Below, piece by piece: positions 1 through 8,731 of a DNA stretch of 64,000 nt. The first letter of the stretch is position 1, and every line of letters begins with the position of its first letter. The notes beneath the pieces were generated by a model. That model did no database searches and was not told the origin of the DNA. It saw only the letters and a list, made by a program, of their open reading frames with translations. This DNA comes from JAOUEA01 sp039933515 (lineage in GTDB: Bacteria > Actinomycetota > UBA4738 > HRBIN12). Where the stretch lies: contig JBDTNY010000022.1 of the NCBI GenBank assembly GCA_039933515.1, positions 1 to 64,000 of the forward strand, read 5' to 3'. The position numbers and the translations under genes were made by a program.

Positions 1-34
1 CGACCGCACTGAGCCGACCGCACGTCGGCCGCCT

Positions 35-1054
35 CTAGCCCGAGAAGAACCGTCGCACGCCCGATGCGATCGCACGGCCGACCGCCGCCGAGATCGCCGG
101 GTCGCCGAGCGATGCCAACTCGGTGCCGTTCGTCTCGAAGATAGGCTCGACCTGCACGGCCGGCATCCGCGTCTCCCGCACGATGCTCCCGGTGAGTCGT
201 TGAAGCCGCCCTCGCCGCCCGAGCACGGATTCGAGCTCATCCAGGATCAGCTGCGCGAGCAGCATCCCGGCGGGTGAGTGGGTCATGAGGCTGCCGAAGT
301 ATGAGCACGTGGGACCCGCGGCCTCGGCCAGCCCCTCTGCGAGCCGCAGCGAGACACACACGGCCGCCTCGAGATCGTTGGCTGCCCGCGCGTGATCTGA
401 CGGCGCGGACCCCTCTTCGCCGTGGAGGATAACCGGCTCCGCGCCCGCAGAGCGGAGCTCCGCCGCGAGCGATCCCGCGATCTGGCCTAGTTCCACATCG
501 CGTTCGGCGCTGCCCGCGTCGATCGCGATCACGCGGCCCTCGATCGACTCGCGGGCGCCTCGCAGTTCCTCCTCTTCGCGGACCAACGCCCGGCTGGGGG
601 CGGACTCCCGCGGTCGCATCCGCTCCAGCGAAACGATCATCGCAGGTCCCACGATGCCGTCGACGTCGTCGGCGACGTTGCGCTGGAACTCCCTGGCGGC
701 GCGGTCGGTATGCGGGCCGTGCATTCCGTCTTCCTTGCCCGCGTCGAAGCCCAGGGCGTTCAGCTTGCGTTGGAGGGCTCGGACATCGTCACCTCGGAAC
801 AGCGGGGAGTGCAGGTAGAGCGTGCGGTCCCCGAGCTGCCAGCCCGCCTCGACGAGCTGTCCCCAGGTGTCGGGACCGACCAAGCCGTCGACGCGAAGGG
901 TCCGGGCCTCCTGGAAGGCTCGAACGGCGCGATCCGTGGATACGCCGAACCTGCCGCCGAGCTCAGCGGGGTCCAGGACCGCCCCGAGGTCGAGCAAACG
1001 TCGCTGGATGTCGAGGACCTCGTTGCCCTCGTCTCCGAGGCGGAAGATGCGCAC
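35..1054 (-). CDS. cwlM: CwlM-like pseudo-amidase with two peptidoglycan-binding domains
   Basis: 339 aa from a GTG at 1054; a longer frame exists but would overlap trxA. Two peptidoglycan-binding-1 repeats lie at about residues 3-70 and 80-147, followed by an Amidase_3-like domain (about 173-338). The zinc site of that domain looks lost: the usual DxGHGG motif reads DAGSAER (Ser182 in place of His) and the usual SIHxN reads VSLRLA (Arg237). The late VEPIF glutamate region is kept. In Mycobacterium the orthologue at this locus, CwlM, is a regulator of peptidoglycan precursor synthesis rather than a hydrolase, and the lost ligands fit that. It sits directly downstream of trxA. The orthologue call rests on synteny plus domains. 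Confidence 0.8.
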   Translation of the reverse strand: MRIFRLGDEGNEVLDIQRRLLDLGAVLDPAELGGRFGVSTDRAVRAFQEARTLRVDGLVGPDTWGQLVEAGWQLGDRTLYLHSPLFRGDDVRALQRKLNALGFDAGKEDGMHGPHTDRAAREFQRNVADDVDGIVGPAMIVSLERMRPRESAPSRALVREEEELRGARESIEGRVIAIDAGSAERDVELGQIAGSLAAELRSAGAEPVILHGEEGSAPSDHARAANDLEAAVCVSLRLAEGLAEAAGPTCSYFGSLMTHSPAGMLLAQLILDELESVLGRRGRLQRLTGSIVRETRMPAVQVEPIFETNGTELASLGDPAISAAVGRAIASGVRRFFSG

Positions 1055-1103
1055 GTTCCGAGTCTGCGCCCCGTGCGCGCGGAGCGGCAACCGTCGGGTC
1101 GGC

Positions 1104-1430
1104 TCAGCCGAGGTGCGGCTCGAGGTCGCGCATGATCGCATCCTTCGGGCGGGCTCCGACGACCCGTGCGACTTCCTCGCCGCCCTTGAACAGGATCAGG
1201 GAGGGGATGCTCATCACGCCATACTGGCGGGTGGCGTCGGGGTTGTCGTCGATGTTGAGCTTGACGACCTTGAGCGCCTCGCCCTTTTCCGCGCCGATCT
1301 CCTCCACGACGGGAGAGACCATGTGGCAGGGGACGCACCATTCGGCCCAGAAATCGACGAGCACCGGGGTCTCCGAGTCCAGCACGGTTGTCTTGAATTC
1401 CTGGTCGGTCACGTCGCCGATGTTCGCCAT
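1104..1430 (-). CDS. trxA: thioredoxin
   Basis: 108 aa, the usual length for a single-domain cytosolic thioredoxin. The active site WCVPC has the redox cysteines at 32 and 35, and the later SIPSL segment supplies the conserved cis-proline. It reduces protein disulfides using electrons passed on by TrxB, whose gene lies immediately upstream on the same strand (94 bp gap). The trxB-trxA-cwlM order is the same as in mycobacteria. CVPC instead of the classical CGPC should shift the redox potential slightly. Confidence 0.96.
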   Translation of the reverse strand: MANIGDVTDQEFKTTVLDSETPVLVDFWAEWCVPCHMVSPVVEEIGAEKGEALKVVKLNIDDNPDATRQYGVMSIPSLILFKGGEEVARVVGARPKDAIMRDLEPHLG

Positions 1431-1524
1431 GTCGTATCGCTCCTCATTCGTGGGGTGGGGTCGGCAGCCCTCGGCCGCCCGTCTAGATTCTCAGAACGCG
1501 CCGACGCCGCCCGGGATTCCCTGC

Positions 1525-2454
1525 TCAGTCGTGCGCTTCGACCTCGAGCAGGTGCTCGGCATCGATCGCGGCTTTGCAACCTTGTCCTGCGGCGGTCACG
1601 GCCTGGCGATAGATCGTGTCCGTGACGTCACCGGCGGCGAATACCCCCGGCACCGAGGTGGCCGTGCGCGGTTCGGCGACGTTCACGTAGCCGTCGGCAA
1701 GCTCGAGCTGACCTTCGAACAGAGAGGTGTTGGGCGTGTGTCCGATCCCCATGAAGACCCCGTCGGTGCGGAACTGGGTCCGTTCGTCGGTCTTCAGGTC
1801 GCGGAGCAGGACCCCGGTGACGGCGTCTTCGCCGAGGATCTCTTCGACCACGGAGTGCCAGATCACTTCGATCTTGGGGTTGGCGAGCGCGCGCTGGGCC
1901 ATGATCGGCGATGCGCGGAACTCGTCGCGCCGATGCACGATCGTCACTTTGCTCGCGAACTTCGTGAGGAAGGTCGCCTCTTCCATCGCGGTGTCGCCCC
2001 CACCGACGACCACCAGCTCGCGATCCCGGAAGAAGAATCCGTCGCATGTCGCACAGGCGCTGACGCCTCGGCCACGAAGCTTCTCCTCGCCGGGCACATC
2101 GAGCCACTTCGCGCTCGCGCCGGTCGCCACGATCAAGGTTCGCGCCCGCCATTCCTGATCACCGGCCCATACGCCGAACGGCCGCCCCGAAAGATCGACA
2201 CGGGTCACGTGGACGGGCAGGATCTCGGCTCCGAACCGTGACGCCTGCTTCTCCATCTGCTCCATCAGCTCGGGGCCCATGATGCCGTCGCCGAAGCCCG
2301 GATAGTTCTCGACATCGGTGGTCAGCATCAGCTGACCGCCCGCCTCCAGTCCCTTGAGCACGAGCGGGCTGAGGTTCGAGCGCGCCGCGTAGAGCGCCGC
2401 GGTGTACCCGGCGGGCCCCGACCCGATGATGATCACGTCACGCACGTCGCTCAT
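1525..2454 (-). CDS. trxB: thioredoxin-disulfide reductase
   Basis: 309 aa, the standard low-molecular-weight type. The FAD-binding GSGPAG motif is at residues 11-16, the redox centre CATC at 134-137, and the NADPH-binding GGGDTA with a following HRR phosphate-binding motif lies in the middle domain. The C-terminal GVFAAGD segment is the second FAD motif. It transfers electrons from NADPH to thioredoxin in the cytosol. It is transcribed with trxA and lies downstream of the anti-sigma gene, which suggests that redox functions are linked to the sigma factor at this locus. Confidence 0.97.
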   Translation of the reverse strand: MSDVRDVIIIGSGPAGYTAALYAARSNLSPLVLKGLEAGGQLMLTTDVENYPGFGDGIMGPELMEQMEKQASRFGAEILPVHVTRVDLSGRPFGVWAGDQEWRARTLIVATGASAKWLDVPGEEKLRGRGVSACATCDGFFFRDRELVVVGGGDTAMEEATFLTKFASKVTIVHRRDEFRASPIMAQRALANPKIEVIWHSVVEEILGEDAVTGVLLRDLKTDERTQFRTDGVFMGIGHTPNTSLFEGQLELADGYVNVAEPRTATSVPGVFAAGDVTDTIYRQAVTAAGQGCKAAIDAEHLLEVEAHD

Positions 2455-2510
2455 CCGAACCTCCCGACAGCTTCAACGTCCCCATATTCCCAAAGCGGGA
2501 CGCGTCCGCC

Positions 2511-3257
2511 TCAGATGCGGGTGGTGGTGAAGCTCAACGCGTCGCACGTCGCGCGATCGACGACCCACACCGTGACGGTGTCGGCGGACTGGCCCGGCCC
2601 GGGGCCTTCCAGGACCACGGCCAGATAGGCGGGGGTTCCCCGGAACCTGGCGGCGAGCAATCTGATCGGTGAGCCGGGGAACCCGGGGAACGCGCTCGCC
2701 ACGCAGCCCTGCGCCCGGGCGGTCTGGGCAGGCGTGCCTAACGGTCCCGACGTCGCGATGGCGCCGGAGGCGCTCGAGGCGGTCGATCGCGCGTAGCCAC
2801 TCGCCAGGGTCTGGATGGCCACCTCGTCGTAGTCGATCTTCTGCAACTCGAGGCCGAGGGCCGCGAGGGTCTCTGTGCCGGCCACCGTCGGCTGCGTGGC
2901 GTCGGCCGAGCTCGCGGCGCGATCGGAAGCACCATCGGTTCCCACCTTGGGGAGCACGACCGCGATCAGGAGCACGATGACCGCGGCCGCAGCGACCCCC
3001 CCGTAGCGGAACCAGGGGGGAGCGGCCGGTGGCGCCGAGCCTCGCACGCCCGTTCTCATCACGGCGATCACCCGCCCAGCGAGATCGGGCGACCTCGGGT
3101 CGGGGAGGCGGGCAAGCGCGAGACGTCCTGCGTCGGCGAGCTCGACCTCGGCCCGGCAGCGAGGGCAGGTCTGGAGGTGGGCGTCGACCGAGGTCCGAAG
3201 CGATCCGGACAGCGTGCCGTCGACATAGTCGGCGAGGAGCTCTTCGGGGTGCGTCAT
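2511..3257 (-). CDS. zinc-finger anti-sigma factor, membrane-bound
   Basis: 248 aa from the ATG at 3257, which overlaps the sigma-factor stop by ATGA, so the two are translationally coupled. An N-terminal zf-HC2 / ZAS motif HxxxCxxC uses His27, Cys31 and Cys34. One transmembrane helix spans about residues 86-103 and is followed by an extracytoplasmic domain of about 145 residues. It should hold the neighbouring ECF sigma factor at the membrane and release it on a signal. By position it corresponds to the SigM anti-sigma factor RsmA of mycobacteria. The longer open frame upstream only overlaps the sigma gene. Confidence 0.9.
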   Translation of the reverse strand: MTHPEELLADYVDGTLSGSLRTSVDAHLQTCPRCRAEVELADAGRLALARLPDPRSPDLAGRVIAVMRTGVRGSAPPAAPPWFRYGGVAAAAVIVLLIAVVLPKVGTDGASDRAASSADATQPTVAGTETLAALGLELQKIDYDEVAIQTLASGYARSTASSASGAIATSGPLGTPAQTARAQGCVASAFPGFPGSPIRLLAARFRGTPAYLAVVLEGPGPGQSADTVTVWVVDRATCDALSFTTTRI

Positions 3258-3832
3258 CGTTCCTCCGACGCTTCCGGCACAGCCCCAGGTTCCGCGAGTG
3301 CGCGGGCCAAGGCAACCCGGCCTCGATGGACCCGAGACTTGACCGTACCGATAGGCACCTCGAGGACGCGCGCGATCTCCTCGTAGGGAAGGTCCTCGAT
3401 GTCCGCGAGCACCAATACCACCCGGAAGTCCTCCGGGATCAGGGCGAGGGCGCGCGCCACGTCGATCGTGCCCGCGATCTCGTCGGCGGGGTCGGGTGTG
3501 GGCGGCCCGTCGTCGAGCACGCGCTCGTCGGCCGGGTCGGCCCGGACGTGGAGCATCGGTTGCCGCTTCGCGCGCCGTAGCGAGTCGTAGCAGGCGTTCA
3601 CGGCGATCCGATGGAGCCACGTACCGAACGCGGCATCGCCGCGGAACTGCTCGAGCTTGCGGAAGGCCGTCATGAAGGCGTCCTGGGCTGCGTCGCGCGC
3701 GTCTTCGGGGTCAGCCAAGATCCGCAGACACACCGCGTAGATCCGCGTCTGATGCAACTGGACGAGCGCGCCGAAGGCCGTCGTGTCGCCCCCGCGGGCC
3801 CGGCGCAGCAGGAGGTCGTCGGGCCCGCTCAC
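3254..3832 (-). CDS. sigM: ECF-family RNA polymerase sigma factor (SigM-like)
   Basis: 192 aa from a GTG at 3832 (ORF context VSGPDDLLLRRA); the longer frame runs into the preceding gene. Region 2 (about residues 18-90, including DAAQDAFMTAFRKL) and region 4 (about 130-180, with a helix-turn-helix EEIARVLEVPIGTVKSRV) are both clear. There is no region 1 or 3, as in ECF factors. The synteny with trxB/trxA downstream and murJ upstream is that of mycobacterial sigM. The target promoters cannot be read from this window. Confidence 0.92.
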   Translation of the reverse strand: MSGPDDLLLRRARGGDTTAFGALVQLHQTRIYAVCLRILADPEDARDAAQDAFMTAFRKLEQFRGDAAFGTWLHRIAVNACYDSLRRAKRQPMLHVRADPADERVLDDGPPTPDPADEIAGTIDVARALALIPEDFRVVLVLADIEDLPYEEIARVLEVPIGTVKSRVHRGRVALARALAEPGAVPEASEER

Positions 3833-3842
3833 GGCAGCGACG

Positions 3843-4250
3843 CTACACGGATGAGGGGCCGGCGGTTTCGGTGTGGACCACCTGCGCATAGTGCTTGGTG
3901 AAGCTGAGATGGCCCGCAAGGAACGTGTGTGCCGTCTTCTTCACGGTGATCGTGACCCGCCCCGTCTGAGGATCGACGGTGCAGAACCCCTTCTTGGGGA
4001 TCTTGATCGTGTCGTCCTCGGCCCGGATCGCGGTGGCGGCTTCCTCGCACGCGCTCGGGGCACTCCCGGTCCGCGCGTAGGCGTCGACGCCAGAGCTCGC
4101 GGCTCTGGCGGCCGCGTCGGCGACGTGGAACGTCGTGAACATGATCGAGAGCGTGTCGACGGCCGCGACGCACGTGAGAGCGAGCAGTAGCAACCACACG
4201 ATCACGAGCTTGCCCATCATCCCGGTCTCGCCTCGAAGACGTGTCTGCAT
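3843..4250 (-). CDS. pseudopilin/TadE-like single-pass membrane protein
   Basis: 135 aa. The start is the ATG at 4250, with a good GGGAGG Shine-Dalgarno just upstream; the ORF extends further but only overlaps murJ. The N-terminus reads RGETGMMGKLVIV, a charged head with a Glu before a long hydrophobic helix (about 13-35), followed by an Ala-rich amphipathic segment (DAAARAAS). That layout resembles TadE/TadG-type or pseudopilin-like proteins. Two cysteines at about 68 and 90 could form a disulfide in the outer domain. It sits between murJ and the sigma gene (10 bp gap), where mycobacteria have no gene. Family membership is inferred only from the head-helix pattern. Confidence 0.6.
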   Translation of the reverse strand: MQTRLRGETGMMGKLVIVWLLLLALTCVAAVDTLSIMFTTFHVADAAARAASSGVDAYARTGSAPSACEEAATAIRAEDDTIKIPKKGFCTVDPQTGRVTITVKKTAHTFLAGHLSFTKHYAQVVHTETAGPSSV

Positions 4251-4260
4251 CAGGCCTCCC

Positions 4261-5835
4261 TCAGCCGCGGAACCGGCTGAGCATCGCGCTCTTGACCTCT
4301 TCGACCTCTCGGAGACCGACGATAAGCGCCCCGCCGAGGAAGACAAGCAACGCGGCCGAGACGGCGACGGCGACCTCCACAAGCACACGCACGCCCGACT
4401 CCCCCGCGGGGAAGACGTACGTGATCGCCCATGCTGCGAGGCCGGCGGCCGAGGATAACGGCAGCACTTTCGCCAGGGTCATGCCGATCCGGGCGCCGTC
4501 GAGTGCGTGGATCCGCCGGCGGGCGAGCAGCAGCAATACCCCGGTCCCGATCACGTACGAGGCGGCGTGCCCCAACGCGAGCCCCGGGATCCCGAGGTCG
4601 AGCACGAAGAAGAAGAAGAGGTCCGCGCCCACGTTCACGACGGCGGCACCGATGTTCACGAGCGCGGGCGTTCGGGTGTCTTGCATCGCGTAGAAGGTGC
4701 GCGTGAGCAGCTGGAAGACCGAGAAGAACGGCAGCCCGACCGCGAAGGCCCGTAGGGTGTCGGCGATCAGGGCCGCATCGCGCGAGTTCGACGCGCCGTG
4801 CTGGAACAGCAGCCGGGTGAGCGGCAACGCGATCGCGATGAATCCGAAGGCGGCAGGCACGATGATGACCGACGTGTCGCGTACGCCTCGCGAGAACAGG
4901 GTCCGCACGTCGTCGATCCGCCGGTCGGACCAGGCGGCCGACATCGCCGGAAGCAGGGCGGTGAAGATCGAGACCGCGAAGATCGCATGGGGAAGCGAGA
5001 ACACGATGAACGCGGCCGCATAGGCGGTGATCCCGCCCTGAACCCGGCGGTTGAGAACGATGATCACGAGGTAGGCGAGCTGGTTCGCGGCGACGTAGAC
5101 CACGACCCAGACCGCGAGCCGCGCCATCCGGCGGAGCGCGGGGTGATCCCAATCGAACCTGAGGCGCCATCGATAGCCGGCCGAGCGGAGCGATGGCCAC
5201 AGGGCGAATGTCATGGCGGCCACGCCCAGGGTCGTTCCGGCTGAGAGCACGAGTCGCTGCGACGCGGTGATGTCGTCGACGCTGGCCGGGGAACCACCGT
5301 GCAACACCCATGCGTAGACCCCGAACGTGGCGATCACGACGAGGTTGTTCAACACCGGTGCGAACATGGGCGCGGCGAAGCGGCGGTTCGCGTTCAGGAG
5401 CCCCCCTGCGGCCGCTCCCACGCCGTAGAACACGATCTGGGGCATGAACCATCGGAGGAAGTATGTTCCGAGGGCGAGCTGCGCGGCCTTGTCGGGTGCG
5501 TCGGAGATCGAGTTGTAGAGCCCGATGATCTGCGGGGCGAAGATCATCCCCATGACGGCGATCGCGGAGAGCACGACAAGCGTGAGGGTCAGGATGCGAT
5601 CGGCGACCTCCCAGGAGGCGTCGCGGCCGTGCTGCTGCATCCGGTCCACGAACAGGGGCACGAATACCGACGTGAGCACACCCCCGAGCGCCAGCTCGTA
5701 CAAGATGTTGGGCGTGGTGTTCGCGGTCGTGTACGTGTCGGCGAGGGCGCTCCCGGTGACGCCGATCGCGGCGATCTGCGCCGAAAGGCGCAGGAATCCC
5801 GTCACGCGCGACAAGGCCGTGCCTACGGTCATCAC
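4261..5835 (-). CDS. murJ: lipid II flippase MurJ
   Basis: About 524 aa when started at the GTG at 5835; an ATG follows at 5832. This polytopic MOP-superfamily protein begins with the conserved TVGTALSRVTGFLR segment of MurJ and has the length of the family core (about 510-530). The frame is open further upstream with conserved-looking residues (YVRNAG), so an earlier CTG start at 5931, overlapping the upstream gene, is possible. It flips lipid-linked peptidoglycan precursor across the membrane. Unlike the M. tuberculosis protein it lacks a long C-terminal pseudokinase extension: the chain stops shortly after the last helix (SAMLSRFRG). Confidence 0.93.
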   Translation of the reverse strand: MMTVGTALSRVTGFLRLSAQIAAIGVTGSALADTYTTANTTPNILYELALGGVLTSVFVPLFVDRMQQHGRDASWEVADRILTLTLVVLSAIAVMGMIFAPQIIGLYNSISDAPDKAAQLALGTYFLRWFMPQIVFYGVGAAAGGLLNANRRFAAPMFAPVLNNLVVIATFGVYAWVLHGGSPASVDDITASQRLVLSAGTTLGVAAMTFALWPSLRSAGYRWRLRFDWDHPALRRMARLAVWVVVYVAANQLAYLVIIVLNRRVQGGITAYAAAFIVFSLPHAIFAVSIFTALLPAMSAAWSDRRIDDVRTLFSRGVRDTSVIIVPAAFGFIAIALPLTRLLFQHGASNSRDAALIADTLRAFAVGLPFFSVFQLLTRTFYAMQDTRTPALVNIGAAVVNVGADLFFFFVLDLGIPGLALGHAASYVIGTGVLLLLARRRIHALDGARIGMTLAKVLPLSSAAGLAAWAITYVFPAGESGVRVLVEVAVAVSAALLVFLGGALIVGLREVEEVKSAMLSRFRG

Positions 5836-5897
5836 GCCCGCGTTGCGGACGTAACCGGCGTCTCGGGCCGCGAAGTCGCTCGGATCGGCAGGGGGGG

Positions 5898-7940
5898 TCA
5901 GGTCCGGCGTCGGATCACCCTCCTCGCCCAGAGCCCCGCCAGCAGCAGGGCGGCTGCCGCGGTGACGATCAGCGCGATCCGGTTCACCGCGGTGACGCGC
6001 ACCACGAGTTGCTGTTGATGGATCGGGAGGTTGTTGGGCGCCCTGGTGATGACCTCGATCGTTCCCGGGCCCGCCCCGGTGGCGAGCACCCGGAGGTTCA
6101 CGATCTGGTTCGAGCCGGTGAGTTCGATCGTCTGGCGGTCTCCGTCGGGGAAGGTGAACCGCGAGGACCGGAACTGGAGTTGCACGGTGATCGGGGTGCC
6201 GCCTGGGTCGCCCATCCTGATCGGGATCGTGCCCTCGCGCGACGTCAGGGTGAACACCTGGCTCGTGTCGGGCGCCGCATGCTCGAACAGGGCGCCCGTG
6301 ACGGCGTCGACCGATGCGATCCAACGGGAGCCCGCCGACGGATCCGCCAAGAACTCACCGGACTCCGCCATGAGCAAGGCACGACGCAGCCGGTCGGGTA
6401 CCGGGGACGCGTCGAGGAGCATCGCCTCGAATCCGTCGATTCGGCGTCGAGCATCCCGGATCGCGTCGGCATAGGTACGCGGGAACACCACCGCGGGTGC
6501 CGGGGCGAGCGCCGTGGCGTCGCCAACCGGATACACCTGTCGCACGAGTTGGCGGGCGGTCACGCCTCGCAGGAACGGAGCCTCGGCGAGGCGGCGCGTG
6601 ATCGGACCCCAGATGCCCGACGGGAGGCTCGCGGGGAGGGCGAGCGAGACCCCCCGCACCGTGGGAGGCACGGGTACCGGCGATTCCCGCCAGATCGTGG
6701 CGAGCTCGCCCAGGACGACCTGGGCCGCGAGGATCGGGTCCTGATCGATCGCCGGATCGGCAAGCAGCCCCGTCAGGTCCGGGTCGGGGAGCACGATCGA
6801 GACCTCGCCCCCCCCGGTCACCGGAACTCCCACCGTGGACAGCGGCGCGTATGCGTTCTCCTGTTCCGGCCGCTCCACGGTGTCGGCATCGCCGAGGACC
6901 GTCAGGATTCCACGCGAGGATAGGAGGGCGATCGTGGCGCCGTCCAGGGCGCCTTGGGGGGGTCTGATCACCTCGCGGACGGGCGGATGATCCAGCGTGA
7001 GGGCGACCGTGCGGCGGCCGAGCGCGAGCTGTGTGGTCAGGTCGGGCGCGAGGGTCGTCGCGAGCAGGGAAGGCAGGAGCGGCGCCGAGAACGGCATCGC
7101 CGACGGCTCCACCTGGGGATCGCTCGCGAGGCGTGCAAGCCGACGGAGCATGCGGTCGGCATCCTGGGCCGGGGGATCGGCGGGGTTGACCTGGCTGCCG
7201 TCGGTGCGCTCGTACCCCTCGCGCATGCGGGCCAGCTGGTCCAACGTGGATGGCTGCAGCACGAGATCGAACGCCGCCTGGCGTTCGGCGTCGTCGGCGA
7301 TCCGGACGAGCGCGTCGAGCTGCGACGAGAGGGCGCCCCCATCGGCGATGGAGGCTTCGAATCCCCGGTCGGCGAGCCGGCCGTCCGGATCGAAGGTCGC
7401 CCCCGCGGAGAACTCGGCCCACCACGAGAGTCGCAGCGGCTGCTCGGGCGGGCGCACGAGATGGATCGCGGCTGAGTTGATCGCGGCCACTGGAACCCCA
7501 CCGCTCCGCAGGTCGATCCGGAACGGGTAGACCAGGGAGTCGACGGCGCTCACCCCGCCGATCGAAGACAGGTCGATGTCCTCGGAGAAGCTGCGCGGTT
7601 CGCCGGGAGTCAGCGAGTCTTTGCGGGCGAAGGTCTGAGTGAAGACGGGAGAGTCGCCAGGCCCATCGACCAGCGAGGATCCATACAAGGTCCGGGAACG
7701 GATCGGCTGGCCGATCGTGACGCCGAATGAGAGATCGTCGATGGAAGCCGCACCGTCGTTGCTCGCCTCGACGGTCACGGAGAGCACGGGGTCCTTCAGC
7801 GTGGTCCAGGCCGTCTGCGCGACGAGCCGAAGGGTGACGTCCGTCTGATCCTGCGCTCGGGCGACCGGCACGCGGCTCAGGCACGGCAACGCCGCGAGGC
7901 ACAGCGAGAAGAGCGCGCGGGACACGCGTTGGGTGGTCAT
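5898..7940 (-). CDS. DUF6049-type secreted membrane-anchored protein
   Basis: 680 aa from the ATG at 7940. A signal peptide covers residues 1 to about 28 (cleavage near ARA-QD). A long extracytoplasmic part carries immunoglobulin-like beta domains at both ends, and one C-terminal transmembrane helix is followed by a basic tail (WARRVIRRRT). The position between murJ and the NUDIX gene matches the large protein of unknown function at the same place in mycobacteria (Rv3909 type). Its job is not established; the context suggests cell-envelope biogenesis with MurJ. Confidence 0.8.
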   Translation of the reverse strand: MTTQRVSRALFSLCLAALPCLSRVPVARAQDQTDVTLRLVAQTAWTTLKDPVLSVTVEASNDGAASIDDLSFGVTIGQPIRSRTLYGSSLVDGPGDSPVFTQTFARKDSLTPGEPRSFSEDIDLSSIGGVSAVDSLVYPFRIDLRSGGVPVAAINSAAIHLVRPPEQPLRLSWWAEFSAGATFDPDGRLADRGFEASIADGGALSSQLDALVRIADDAERQAAFDLVLQPSTLDQLARMREGYERTDGSQVNPADPPAQDADRMLRRLARLASDPQVEPSAMPFSAPLLPSLLATTLAPDLTTQLALGRRTVALTLDHPPVREVIRPPQGALDGATIALLSSRGILTVLGDADTVERPEQENAYAPLSTVGVPVTGGGEVSIVLPDPDLTGLLADPAIDQDPILAAQVVLGELATIWRESPVPVPPTVRGVSLALPASLPSGIWGPITRRLAEAPFLRGVTARQLVRQVYPVGDATALAPAPAVVFPRTYADAIRDARRRIDGFEAMLLDASPVPDRLRRALLMAESGEFLADPSAGSRWIASVDAVTGALFEHAAPDTSQVFTLTSREGTIPIRMGDPGGTPITVQLQFRSSRFTFPDGDRQTIELTGSNQIVNLRVLATGAGPGTIEVITRAPNNLPIHQQQLVVRVTAVNRIALIVTAAAALLLAGLWARRVIRRRT

Positions 7941-7966
7941 GCCCGGCCCATCGTAGCGGTCGGCCC

Positions 7967-8731
7967 TCAGCCCCGGACGAGGGCGAGCGCTTCCTTCAGG
8001 CCGTACGCGACGGCAACGACCAACAGGAACGAGCCGACCGCGAGGCGCAGCAGCCGTTCCTGGGTTCCTAGCGCGAGCCGCGCGCCGACCAAGGCCCCGG
8101 GCACGGCGCCCAGGGTGATCCCCAGGAAGATCCACCAGTCGATATGGCCGAGCCAGCCGTGGACGATCGTGCCGGGGATCACGAGAACGACGATCGCGAG
8201 CAGCGAGGTCCCGAGTGATCGCTTGAGCGGCATGCCGAGCCAGCCGGCGAGCAACGGCACCATGATCAATCCGCCGCCGATCCCGAGGAGGCCGCTGATG
8301 AACCCGGCCGCGATTCCGATGCCGACGTACGCGCCGGTCGTGGCCTCGCGCGCCGACGTCGCGGCCCCGGCTCGCCGGGTTCGAAGGATCCCGACCGCCT
8401 GATAGGCCAGCAGCACGGCCGTCGAGACCAAGAGCAGATGGGTGTCGATGAACCTCGTGAGGGCCGCCCCGACGACGGCCGCAGCGATCCCGGGCACCGC
8501 CATCCACAGCGCCGCCTGCTCGTCGATCTCCCCGGCGTTGCGATACGTGAGGGCGCCAGCGATCGCGGTGGGCAAGATCGCGGGCAAGGGGGTGGCCAGT
8601 GCGACGATCGGAGCGGCGCCGAGCAGCACCTGGATGCCCGGCGTCATCACGATGCCGCCGCCGACCCCGAACAGGCCCGAGAGGGCCCCCGATACGAGCC
8701 CGATCAGCGCTGCGACCAGTACGTCGGTCAT
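7967..8731 (-). CDS. TauE/SafE-family membrane permease
   Basis: 254 aa with about eight transmembrane helices in two internal repeats. Each repeat starts with the family signature GLFGVGGGIVMTP (about 20-32) or GLLGIGGGLIMVP (about 147-159). The family moves small anions such as sulfite, sulfonates or organic acids across the inner membrane; the substrate here is unknown. The start ATG overlaps the stop of the NUDIX gene by 4 bp (ATGA), so they are co-translated. It is an insertion relative to the mycobacterial order. Confidence 0.88.
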   Translation of the reverse strand: MTDVLVAALIGLVSGALSGLFGVGGGIVMTPGIQVLLGAAPIVALATPLPAILPTAIAGALTYRNAGEIDEQAALWMAVPGIAAAVVGAALTRFIDTHLLLVSTAVLLAYQAVGILRTRRAGAATSAREATTGAYVGIGIAAGFISGLLGIGGGLIMVPLLAGWLGMPLKRSLGTSLLAIVVLVIPGTIVHGWLGHIDWWIFLGITLGAVPGALVGARLALGTQERLLRLAVGSFLLVVAVAYGLKEALALVRG

